From DATECU01 sp035286745 (lineage in GTDB: Bacteria; Acidobacteriota; Vicinamibacteria; Fen-336), in the NCBI GenBank assembly GCA_035286745.1, contig DATECU010000116.1:1-18903 (forward strand): a stretch of 18,903 nucleotides of DNA. Reading direction: 5' to 3'. This document shows, piece after piece, positions 6,533-13,224 of this stretch. The notes under the pieces were generated by a model. The model worked only from the letters and a program-made list of their open reading frames with translations, ran no database searches and was not told where the DNA came from. A program made the position numbers and the translations under genes. Numbering within the stretch: the first letter of the stretch is position 1; each line of letters opens with the position of its first letter.

Positions 6533-8440
6533 TCAGCTACGGACCAGCTCGGGCTCCGTCGCTGGCTTGAACATGGAGAGGATCGGCTTCTTCATGAGCT
6601 CCCACTTGCCGCTGTTGCTTTCGTAGCGGCAGTTCACGAAGCAGTGCCAGGCTTGCTCGTCGAGCTTGGGGAAGTCCGCGCGGAAGTAGTAACCGGGCCA
6701 CCGCGTCTCCTCGCGGTAGAGCACGGTGCGGACGTGAGCTTCGGCCTGGAACATGCGGTGGTAGTTCTCCCAGCAGCGCATCAGCTCGTGCAGATCCTCG
6801 GCCCCCAGCTTGTCGGAGTCCTCTCGGAGGAACGCCAGGAGCTCGAGACCCCGGTCGAGCATGGGCTTTGAGGTGGTGAACTGCGCGGTCACGCCACCGG
6901 CGTACTCGTCCATGAGCTTCTGCAAGCGCATCATGAACATGTTGGGCCGGATGAAGTGGGGGTTGACGTCCGTCTGGGTGGTTGCGCCCTTGTGCTGCTC
7001 GAAGAAGGCCAGCGGCTTGTAGGTCGCCTCCTTGAGCTTGGCGATCTCGGCGTCGCTCACGACCGGTTTTGCGGGCTTCTCGTTCAGGACGTACTGGACC
7101 ATCGCCTTGCCGGCGATGCGCCCCTCGGCGTGCGAGCCCGAGGAGAACTTGTGCGAGGATGCGCCCGAAGCATCACCGGCGCAGAAGATGCCCTTGACGG
7201 TCGACATGTTGTCGTAGCCCCAGAAGTACTCCTTGGGCGCCAGATCCTTGGGTCCGCTGACCCACGCACCCGAGGCACCCGAGTGCGAGCCGATGAAGTA
7301 GGGCTCGGCAGCGGCGATCTCCGAGGAACGCTCCTCGGGGGCGGTGTTGGTGGCCGCCCACAGGATGGCCTGCGAGATCGTCATGTCGAGGAAGTCCTCC
7401 CACGCCTCGGACTCCAGCTCCTTCATCTTCTTCTTGTACTGCTTCTCGTCCGGTGTCTGGTCGGCGATCTTCTTGATGGCCTCCTCGGTGCGCATGTAGA
7501 TGGGGCCTTTGCCGGCGATCACGTCGAGCATTCCCATGTAGTTTCGGAGGTTGGCCGGGATCGGATTGACCTTGCCGTAGGGACCCCAGTTGTTGAGCTC
7601 GTCCTTGCGCTCCACCATGTACTCGCCGCCAAACGCATTGGTGGCTCGGGACTTGAAGAGCAAGAACCAGGCGCCGACCGGGCCATAGGCGTCCTTGAAG
7701 CGCACCGGGATGAAGCGAACCTCCTGGCAGGTCATCTCGGCGCCGGCCGCCAAGGTGAAGTAGGCGGAAGCGCCGGCGTTCCACGGTGGATACCACGCCC
7801 GGCCCTGACCCTCACCCGAAGAGCGCGGCTTGAACACGTGAACGGCGCCGCCCATGGCCACCAGGGTGGCGCGGGCCTTGAAGACGTAGAACGTGTTCTC
7901 GCGCACCGAGAAGCCGTAGGCGCCCTTGCACTGGCCGCCGTCCATGATGGGGCCCACGATGAAGATGCGCTCGTAGATGTTCTCGGCGCCCACCGCGTTC
8001 TTGGCGGCTTCGGCGACCACGACCTTGTACGACTCGCCGTTGATCATGAGCTGCCAACGGCCCTCATGAACGTAGGCGCCCTTTTCGTCCTTCCAGATGG
8101 GCAGTCCCCACTTCTCGAACAGATGGACCGAGGAGTCCACGTGGCGCGCGATGTTCGCCACCAGGTCCTCGCGGGTCACCCCCATCAGGTCGTTGCGGAC
8201 GTAGTCCACGTAGTCCTTGACGGTGTTCTGGCCGTCCCTGAGGCCCACGTACTGGTTGATGGCGGAGAGGCCCATGGCCACCGCACCCGATCGATCCACG
8301 GCGGCCTTGTCGACCAGGGTGACCTTCAGGTTGTTCTTCTTGGCCCAGTGGGCGGCCTCGACGGCGGCGCCGCAGGCGGCCATGCCGCCACCCAGGATGA
8401 GCAGGTCGGTATCGACGACGACGGTCTTGAAGTCCTGCAT
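6533..8440 (-). CDS. aprA: AprA, adenylylsulfate reductase alpha subunit
   Basis: AprA (635 aa) is the FAD-containing catalytic subunit of dissimilatory APS reductase. It interconverts APS with sulfite and AMP in the cytoplasm together with AprB. The Rossmann motif LILGGGMAACG lies at residues 14-24. Other conserved AprA blocks are DRSGAVAMGLSAINQYVG (49-66), SGEGQGRAWYPPWN (208-221), the active-site region VRFIPVRFKDAYGPVGAW (241-258), and CAGDASGASSHKFSSGSHAEGR (420-441), which holds the histidine expected near the FAD and substrate. The C-terminal half (about 490-635) is the usual helical cap with LHELMRCWEN. Length is normal for the family (roughly 610-660). The start ATG 8440 has GGAGGGGAG eight to ten bases upstream, and the gene begins 15 bases after aprB. 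Whether it works in the reductive or oxidative direction needs phylogeny. Confidence 0.97.
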   Translation of the reverse strand: MQDFKTVVVDTDLLILGGGMAACGAAVEAAHWAKKNNLKVTLVDKAAVDRSGAVAMGLSAINQYVGLRDGQNTVKDYVDYVRNDLMGVTREDLVANIARHVDSSVHLFEKWGLPIWKDEKGAYVHEGRWQLMINGESYKVVVAEAAKNAVGAENIYERIFIVGPIMDGGQCKGAYGFSVRENTFYVFKARATLVAMGGAVHVFKPRSSGEGQGRAWYPPWNAGASAYFTLAAGAEMTCQEVRFIPVRFKDAYGPVGAWFLLFKSRATNAFGGEYMVERKDELNNWGPYGKVNPIPANLRNYMGMLDVIAGKGPIYMRTEEAIKKIADQTPDEKQYKKKMKELESEAWEDFLDMTISQAILWAATNTAPEERSSEIAAAEPYFIGSHSGASGAWVSGPKDLAPKEYFWGYDNMSTVKGIFCAGDASGASSHKFSSGSHAEGRIAGKAMVQYVLNEKPAKPVVSDAEIAKLKEATYKPLAFFEQHKGATTQTDVNPHFIRPNMFMMRLQKLMDEYAGGVTAQFTTSKPMLDRGLELLAFLREDSDKLGAEDLHELMRCWENYHRMFQAEAHVRTVLYREETRWPGYYFRADFPKLDEQAWHCFVNCRYESNSGKWELMKKPILSMFKPATEPELVRS

Positions 8441-8455
8441 GTTCTTTCTCCCCTC

Positions 8456-8890
8456 CTACTTCGTCCACACCGCGGGAAGACCCAGCGAGTCGGGCTCCGT
8501 GTACAGGGCCGGACCGTTCAGGTCGGGATCGGTCTTCCAGCCACCGGCCGGTTCGGCTTTGCCTTCCGCCGTGGTGCGGATGGGGAACTTGAAGCGTTTG
8601 ACAGTCCCGTTTCGGAACTTGACCGTCCACATGATGCTGTCGGTGGAGCGAAGAGGCACCACCGAGGCCCCCATGGGAACGAAGTCGGCGTAGCCACGCA
8701 CGTCGATGGCCTGCACCGGACAGATCTTCACGCAGTTGTAGCACTCCCAGCACATCTCGGGTTCCCGGTTGAAGGCCTTCATGGCGTCCTTGTTGAGCAC
8801 CATGAGGTCATTGGGGCAGATGTACTGGCAGGCGGTCTTGTCCAGCGCCTTGCAGCCATCGCATTTCTCTGGATTCACGAAGCTCGGCAT
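8456..8890 (-). CDS. aprB: AprB, adenylylsulfate reductase beta (ferredoxin-like) subunit
   Basis: AprB (144 aa) carries two [4Fe-4S] clusters that move electrons between the Qmo complex and the FAD of AprA. The first motif has cysteines at 10, 13, 21 and 25 (CDGCKALDKTACQYIC). The second is CWECYNCVKIC with C47, C50, C53 and C57, and a tryptophan directly after C47, as in characterised AprB proteins. After residue 65 comes the beta-rich segment and a C-terminal tail (EPDSLGLPAVW near the end) that wraps AprA in known structures. A GTG two codons upstream is in frame, but I choose ATG 8890 because the protein then begins MPSFVNPEKC as usual and has GAGAGG five to six bases ahead. It is the first gene after the long non-coding region, so it should be promoter-proximal. 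Confidence 0.97.
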   Translation of the reverse strand: MPSFVNPEKCDGCKALDKTACQYICPNDLMVLNKDAMKAFNREPEMCWECYNCVKICPVQAIDVRGYADFVPMGASVVPLRSTDSIMWTVKFRNGTVKRFKFPIRTTAEGKAEPAGGWKTDPDLNGPALYTEPDSLGLPAVWTK

Positions 8891-8928
8891 TTGCACCTCT
8901 CTGGCATGTTTGCTACGAACCCTTGCTC

Positions 8929-8951
8929 CCGCCGAGAGGACTCCTCGGCGG
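8929..8951 (-). promoter_or_regulatory. 8-bp hairpin in the aprB leader
   Basis: An inverted repeat CCGCCGAG / CTCGGCGG with a seven-base loop lies about 39 bases upstream of the aprB start on the minus strand. It sits in the presumed untranslated leader, just before the ribosome site. It may stabilise the 5' end of the message or affect translation. A single short hairpin is weak evidence of regulation. Confidence 0.35.
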
Positions 8952-9130
8952 TGCGCTGCTCAACACGGCCGCCCCCGACTTGAGAGGCGCCAGGGAGACA
9001 CGGCTCGGCTGCGACCCTCGGAGACCGGGGTTCGCGGGCAACTGGCGCTGGTCGAGGCCATCGTAAGCAGACTCACCCTTCTGCGGCAGCTCACTCGCCA
9101 CCAGGGCTCTTATGACTCCGCGGTTAGACA

Positions 9131-9146
9131 AGCAAACTCCACACCA
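9131..9146 (-). promoter_or_regulatory. Sigma-54-like promoter core facing aprB
   Basis: The minus strand reads TGGTGTGGAGTTTGCT. This has the invariant GG-N10-GC spacing of sigma-54 promoters and a full TTGCT at the -12 element; the -24 element TGGTGTG matches four of seven bases of TGGCACG. It points towards aprB with an expected start near 9120. A sigma-54 activator gene lies directly upstream, which raises plausibility, but one such match can arise by chance in a high-GC sequence. Confidence 0.45.
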
Positions 9147-9332
9147 CCACCTGTTTGCGCGGCGGCCAGGGAGGGCAGCGCCAAACCGCTCAAGAGGGCC
9201 TGGAAAGCCGGGAAACTGCGGCGTCGGCGAGGCGCGAGGGCGCCCGTTCCGTCGTGGGGGGCGGCGGCTGTCCGGCCCGCGAAACACTCCGAATCGGCGG
9301 CGTCTACGGGACGAAACGCCCGGCCGGACGCC

Positions 9333-9365
9333 ACAGACAGCGTCCCAAGGCGTTGCGCTTTCTGT
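9333..9365. promoter_or_regulatory. Imperfect inverted repeat, possible activator site
   Basis: ACAGACAGCG and CGCTTTCTGT form arms that match at nine of ten positions, separated by 13 bases. The repeat lies about 190-220 bases upstream of the sigma-54-like core, within the usual range for upstream sites of NtrC-type activators. The Fis-like DNA-binding domain of the nearby regulator would bind such a dyad. No experimental or comparative support is visible here. Confidence 0.3.
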
Positions 9366-9400
9366 CCGGGGCCCGGGGAGCGGGGCCCCCGGGTTCGTGG

Positions 9401-9427
9401 CGGCGCCCGACGTCACTTCGGGCGCCG
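9401..9427 (-). terminator. 10-bp hairpin just after the kinase-like/BON gene
   Basis: CGGCGCCCGA and TCGGGCGCCG form a perfect 10-bp stem with a seven-base loop, beginning three bases after the stop codon at 9431-9433. No U-tract follows on the minus strand. It is a plausible end of the dsr/regulatory transcript, perhaps Rho-assisted, or a 3' stabiliser. Confidence 0.5.
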
Positions 9428-9430
9428 CGT

Positions 9431-10252
9431 CTACACGCGCTCGACCCGCGAGTCCAGCCAGTCGGCCTGGACCTCGTGGATCTCGGGCATCTGGCGGCAG
9501 GCGGCGATCACATCCTCGACCAGGCTGTCTCCCGGCAGGATCCCGTGGAGGCTGACCACGCCATCCTTGGCTTTGATTTCGAGCTTGGCCGCGGCCGCCC
9601 CCACCTTCGGGTTCAGAAAGAGCTTGGCGTGGGTGTGGGCCGCCAGCTCCAGGTCGGCGAGCTGGCGCCGGTTCTCGCCGGTCACCTTGAACTCGGGCCG
9701 GTCCACCAGGGCGGCCAGCACTCCACAGGCGGTCTCGATCGATGTCTTCTCGAGGTTCAGGGTCAGATCGTAGAGCCCGGGGTCGCCCCACTCGATGCCG
9801 TAGAGGAAGCGGGTCCAGGACACCCGCTCCTCGTCCCGCTTGCGGATGTAGGCCTCGGCGGCGCCCTCCCCGAAACCGTGCTCCTCGCGGGCGGCCCGGA
9901 TGCGATCGCGCATGGGAGCGATGATGCGCACTCGCAGCACATAACCAACGTCCCGCAACAGCAGGTGGCCGGCGTAGCCGTGGTACACCACGTAGTCGTC
10001 ACGCACCAGATGACACAGGGTGGCTCGGGCCACGCTCAGGTAGATGTGGCGATCGGTGCGGAAGCGGTCCCAGAACCCCGGGGCCTGCTCCAGCCCGCGG
10101 AGCAGTTCGGCCTCGGTGACCCCGTATCGGCGCGAGGCCTCCTGCACCAGCTCCTCCCGGCTAATGATTCGATAGCCGAGGTTGGTGCCGGCGCAGCGTG
10201 CGAGCCGCTGTCCGCCGCTGAGCGTGCCGCGGGAGATGGTGATGATAGCCAT
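9431..10252 (-). CDS. Cytidylate-kinase-like protein with C-terminal BON domain
   Basis: The product is 273 residues from ATG 10252, chosen because GGAGGG lies five bases upstream; an in-frame extension of 18 residues lacks such a site. Residues 1-185 match the cytidylate-kinase-like (P-loop) family: ITISRGTLSGGQRLA at 4-18 is the variant nucleotide-binding loop, followed by a DRHIYLSVARATLCHL region and an arginine-rich lid-like segment near 106-150. Residues about 195-266 look like a BON domain, with the pattern LEIKAKDGVVSLHGILPGD and a closing EIHEVQADW. No signal peptide is present, so the protein should be cytoplasmic, although many BON domains are periplasmic. It follows a two-component system by 81 bases and ends with a hairpin. 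Its substrate is unknown; a nucleotide-sensing or regulatory role is inference from context. Confidence 0.8.
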   Translation of the reverse strand: MAIITISRGTLSGGQRLARCAGTNLGYRIISREELVQEASRRYGVTEAELLRGLEQAPGFWDRFRTDRHIYLSVARATLCHLVRDDYVVYHGYAGHLLLRDVGYVLRVRIIAPMRDRIRAAREEHGFGEGAAEAYIRKRDEERVSWTRFLYGIEWGDPGLYDLTLNLEKTSIETACGVLAALVDRPEFKVTGENRRQLADLELAAHTHAKLFLNPKVGAAAAKLEIKAKDGVVSLHGILPGDSLVEDVIAACRQMPEIHEVQADWLDSRVERV

Positions 10253-10272
10253 GACATCCCTCCAGGTTCTTT

Positions 10273-10295
10273 CCAAGGCGCGTCGGGCGCCCTGG
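10273..10295 (-). other. 9-bp intergenic hairpin before the kinase-like gene
   Basis: On the minus strand CCAGGGCGC and GCGCCTTGG pair over nine positions (one G-U) around a five-base loop. It sits in the 81-base gap between the response regulator and the kinase-like gene, ten bases before the ribosome site. There is no U-tract, so attenuation or RNA processing is more likely than full termination. Confidence 0.4.
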
Positions 10296-10333
10296 CAACT
10301 CCTCACCGTCGGGACGGCTGCGCGCCGGTTTCT

Positions 10334-11713
10334 TCAGCTCTCGGCCACGATGCCGTAGGTCTTGATCTTCTCCCACAGTGTCTTCCGGCTGATCCGGAGC
10401 AGCTCGGCGGCTTCCGTGCGCCGGCCGTGGGTGGCGGCCAGCGCCAACCGTATGGCCTCGATCTCGGCCCGCTCCACCGCCTGTTGCAGCGGCATGGCCC
10501 CGCCGCCGGACCGGGCCGGGCCCTTGCGCGAGGTTTGGCGAAAGCCGGCCGGCAGTTGCTCGGGCAGGATGCGAGAGCCACGGGCGAAGAGCACCGCCCT
10601 CTCCACCACGTTGCGCAGCTCCCGCACGTTGCCCGGCCAGGGGTGAGCGTCGAGCAGCTCCAGCGCCCCGTCGGAGAAGTCCTCGATCTCCTTCCCTCGC
10701 TCCCGGCTGATCTCGCGCAGGAAGGCCTGACACAGAAGCGGTATGTCCTCGCGTCGCTCACGGAGCGGCGGCAAGTGAATGGTGACGGTGTTGATGCGGA
10801 AGTAGAGATCCTCGCGGAAGGTGCCCTCGGCCAGCTCCTCTTCCAGGGGCCTCAGGGTCGCCGAGACGATCCGCACGTCGATGTCGACCGGGTGGTTGGA
10901 CCCCAAGCGCTCGATCTGCCGCTCTTGCAGCACCCGGAGCAGCTTGACCTGGAACGACAGCGGCAGCTCGCAGATCTCGTCGAGAAACAGGGTGCCGCGA
11001 TGCGCCGCCTCGAAGCGTCCCACCCGCCGCTGGTTGGCACCGGTGAAGGCACCCTTCTCGTACCCGAACAGCTCCGATTCCACCAGCGACTCCGGCAACG
11101 AGGCGCAGCTCACCCGCACGTAGGGTTTGGCGCGGCGGCTGGAGCCAAAGTGAATCGCCGAGGCCACCAGTTCCTTGCCGGTGCCGCTCTCCCCCTGAAT
11201 CAGCACCGAGGCGTCGGAATCGGCCACCTCCTTGATGACCTCGAACACCTCCTGCATCTTCTTGCTCTTGCCGATGATGTTCGAGAAGGAATAGCGGCCT
11301 TCGAGCTGCTCTTGCAGCCTCTCGTTCTGTTCTTGCAGGTTCCTGAAGGAGCAGATGTTGCCCAGGCGGACCAGGAGCTGGGCCACCGAGAAAGGCTTGG
11401 CGATGAAGTCCGCGGCGCCGTCACGCATCGCCTCCACCGCCTGGTCGACCGAGCCGAAGGCGGTGATGATGACGACCGTGCTGTCCGGCTGCAGCGCCTT
11501 CACCCGTCGCAGCAGGTCCATGCCGTTGAGCCGCGGCATCACCAGGTCGGTCAGCACCACGTCGTGCAGGTGTTGCGCGAAGAGGGCTTCGGCGGCTAGC
11601 CCATCCTCGGCAACGTCGACCACCCAGCCTTCCTTGCGGAGAGCATCCGCCATGCTCACCCGGAGCAGGAGCTCGTCCTCGGCAATCAGCAGGCGACGAC
11701 CGCAGATCGTCAC
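10334..11713 (-). CDS. Sigma-54-dependent response regulator, NtrC type
   Basis: This 459-residue protein activates sigma-54 RNA polymerase when phosphorylated. Residues 1-120 are a receiver domain: acidic pocket E12-D13, phosphoacceptor D56 (LTDLVMP), T84 and K106. Residues about 145-380 are the AAA+ domain with Walker A GESGTGKE (174-181) and the sigma-54 contact motif GAFTGA (221-226), then LFLDEICELP as Walker B. The last 45 residues are a Fis-like helix-turn-helix (RRTEAAELLRISRKTLWEKI). I start it at GTG 11713: it overlaps the kinase stop as GTGA and has GGGAGGGGG just upstream, and earlier starts would only add out-of-context sequence from the kinase gene. Coupled translation with the kinase implies they are partners. 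Likely targets include the sigma-54-like promoter before aprB, but this is inference. Confidence 0.95.
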   Translation of the reverse strand: MTICGRRLLIAEDELLLRVSMADALRKEGWVVDVAEDGLAAEALFAQHLHDVVLTDLVMPRLNGMDLLRRVKALQPDSTVVIITAFGSVDQAVEAMRDGAADFIAKPFSVAQLLVRLGNICSFRNLQEQNERLQEQLEGRYSFSNIIGKSKKMQEVFEVIKEVADSDASVLIQGESGTGKELVASAIHFGSSRRAKPYVRVSCASLPESLVESELFGYEKGAFTGANQRRVGRFEAAHRGTLFLDEICELPLSFQVKLLRVLQERQIERLGSNHPVDIDVRIVSATLRPLEEELAEGTFREDLYFRINTVTIHLPPLRERREDIPLLCQAFLREISRERGKEIEDFSDGALELLDAHPWPGNVRELRNVVERAVLFARGSRILPEQLPAGFRQTSRKGPARSGGGAMPLQQAVERAEIEAIRLALAATHGRRTEAAELLRISRKTLWEKIKTYGIVAES

Positions 11714-13164
11714 GCCCCCTCCCCAACCGGCGTGTCGAGCCGTGGCAGCAGCACACGGAAGACAGAACCGGCGCCGACCCGGCTCTCCACCTCGATTCTT
11801 CCCCCGTGCGAGGCCACGATGCTGTCGCTCACTGCCAGCCCCAGACCGGTGCCCTGGCCCACCTCCCGGGTGGTGAAGAACGGATCGAAGATCCGGTCCC
11901 GTATCTCCGGTGGGATTCCGCCCCCGCTGTCCCGCACCTCGGCGGCAACCTGGCTGTCGACCAACCGGGTCCGGAGCGTCAGGGTTCCTCCCTCCGGCAT
12001 AGCCTGCAGGGCGTTCAGCACCAGGTTCAAGAAGAGCTGCTCCATCTGGAAGTGATCCGCCATCACCATGGGCTCGCCGCCGTGCAGATCGAAGCAAACC
12101 TCGATCTTCGCCTTGCGGAGCTGATAGGCGGCCAGCTCCACCACGTGGCGCAAGCTGTGGTTGATGGGCGTGGGCTCCGAGAGCATCGGCCGCTGGCGCG
12201 AGAAGTCCAGCAGGTTGGCCACCGTGCGCTCGATACGCTCCACGCCGTCCTGGATCAAGGCCAGATAGCGCTCCCGCATCGCCTGGTTGCCGGGGTCCGC
12301 GCGCATGTTCTCGAGGCAGGTCAGCACCCCGCCCAACGGGTTGTTGACCTCGTGGGCCACCCCCGCCGCCAGGGTGCCCACCGCCGCCATCTTCTCGGTG
12401 TGAGCGAGCTGGGTCTGCCGCACCTGCTCCAGAGCCCGCGCCTGCCCCAGCTCGTCCATCATGCGGTTGAAAGCGGCGCCCAGCTCCCCCACCTCGTCGC
12501 CGCGGTGGGATCGGGCCCGCACCGTGAGGTCGCCTCCACCGGCCCGCTTCATGATCTGGTGCAGGCTCAGGATGGGTCGAATCAGCGCCTCCACGTAGAC
12601 CGCGGTCACCACCGAGTTGCCGAGCATCAGCAGCAAGGCCATGACCACCAGCCGCCCGGCAATGGTCCTGAGGTCATGTTCGATAGGCGCAAGCGAGTAA
12701 CCGATGGCCAGCCACCCCAACCGGCCGGCGGGCCCGTCGAGCGGCGCCCGGGCTTCCACCACCCGGCCCGCCCTGCCGTCGGTTACCACCTCGGTGGCGG
12801 CCTGCGCCGCCTCGCTCACCCAGTCCAGGCGTTCGCCCACCGCGGCTCGGTTGCTGGCGTGGGTCACCGCACCGCCGCGGTCGGTCACCACCACATAGCG
12901 AATGAGATCTTGGTTCCTCGCCATGATGGTGCCGATATACCGGTAGGCGAGGTTGGCCTCGGCTGGCATCCTCTCGGCCCGGCTCAGCATCTCGGCGAGA
13001 TGAATGGCCAGCGCCTCGGTCACGCTCTTGCCGCGGCTCTCGATGGCCTCATAGGCCCGCCGGCGGTCGTACACCACCGCCAGCAGCGCCACGAAACTCA
13101 TGGTGACCGCGATGACCGTGTTGGAGTAGAGGAAGAACTTGGTCCGAAGGCCCAGCTTCAACAC
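11710..13164 (-). CDS. Membrane sensor histidine kinase, NtrB/AtoS type
   Basis: The kinase is 484 residues from GTG 13164, which has GAGG eight bases upstream and places a basic residue stretch before the first membrane helix; an in-frame GTG at 13218 is possible but has a poor ribosome site. Membrane helices are near 10-32 and 171-193, enclosing an extracytoplasmic sensor of about 135 residues with a Cache/PAS-like core (LIRYVVVTDRGGAVTHASN). A HAMP region follows (about 193-245). The dimerisation domain carries phosphoacceptor H271 in AAGVAHEVNNPLGG. The ATPase domain has N384 (LVLNALQAM), DSGGGIPP (412-418), FDPFFTT and GQGTGLGLA (436-444). It lies 60 bases after the siroheme synthase and overlaps the regulator gene by four bases. 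The signal is unknown; a periplasmic sulfur compound or redox cue is a guess from context. Confidence 0.93.
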   Translation of the reverse strand: MLKLGLRTKFFLYSNTVIAVTMSFVALLAVVYDRRRAYEAIESRGKSVTEALAIHLAEMLSRAERMPAEANLAYRYIGTIMARNQDLIRYVVVTDRGGAVTHASNRAAVGERLDWVSEAAQAATEVVTDGRAGRVVEARAPLDGPAGRLGWLAIGYSLAPIEHDLRTIAGRLVVMALLLMLGNSVVTAVYVEALIRPILSLHQIMKRAGGGDLTVRARSHRGDEVGELGAAFNRMMDELGQARALEQVRQTQLAHTEKMAAVGTLAAGVAHEVNNPLGGVLTCLENMRADPGNQAMRERYLALIQDGVERIERTVANLLDFSRQRPMLSEPTPINHSLRHVVELAAYQLRKAKIEVCFDLHGGEPMVMADHFQMEQLFLNLVLNALQAMPEGGTLTLRTRLVDSQVAAEVRDSGGGIPPEIRDRIFDPFFTTREVGQGTGLGLAVSDSIVASHGGRIEVESRVGAGSVFRVLLPRLDTPVGEGA

Positions 13165-13224
13165 TGTAACCGCCTCGCCGGGGTGGCGCTGCGCTTCCCT
13201 TGCAGCCGCCCGGGCCACCGGGAT

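Larger units (their letters stand above)
8891..9430 (-). promoter_or_regulatory. 540-base non-coding region upstream of aprB
   Basis: No credible gene fits here. The minus-strand frame of 74 codons at 9110-9334 starts with GTG, matches nothing I recognise and is arginine/alanine-rich like random high-GC sequence. The region holds, in transcription order, the inverted repeat behind the kinase-like gene (9401-9427), a possible activator site (9333-9365), a sigma-54-like promoter (9131-9146) and a leader of roughly 230 bases with a hairpin near aprB. I found no clear sigma-70 promoter. It separates the regulatory cassette from the apr-qmo operon and is the only long gap in the window. Confidence 0.6.

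Noticed and set aside
8877..8907. Ten-codon upstream frame (ATG at 8907) overlapping the aprB start
   Set aside because: No ribosome site before its ATG, so translation is unlikely; kept only as a curiosity of the aprB leader.
6956..8983. 675-codon plus-strand open frame opposite aprBA
   Set aside because: Antisense of aprA and aprB; composition is valine/histidine/glycine-rich and without motifs.
9110..9334. 74-codon minus-strand frame in the aprB upstream region, with a signal-peptide-like LAAAQ stretch
   Set aside because: GTG start without ribosome site, arginine/alanine-rich random-like composition and overlap with the proposed regulatory sites. The hydrophobic stretch is internal rather than N-terminal.
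9155..11599. 814-codon plus-strand open frame opposite the regulator and kinase-like gene
   Set aside because: It spans two real minus-strand genes and a non-coding region, shows no domain, and its composition follows antisense codon bias.
11714..12097. 128-codon N-terminal extension of the response regulator
   Set aside because: It is out-of-frame sequence of the histidine kinase gene. The receiver domain begins right after GTG 11713.
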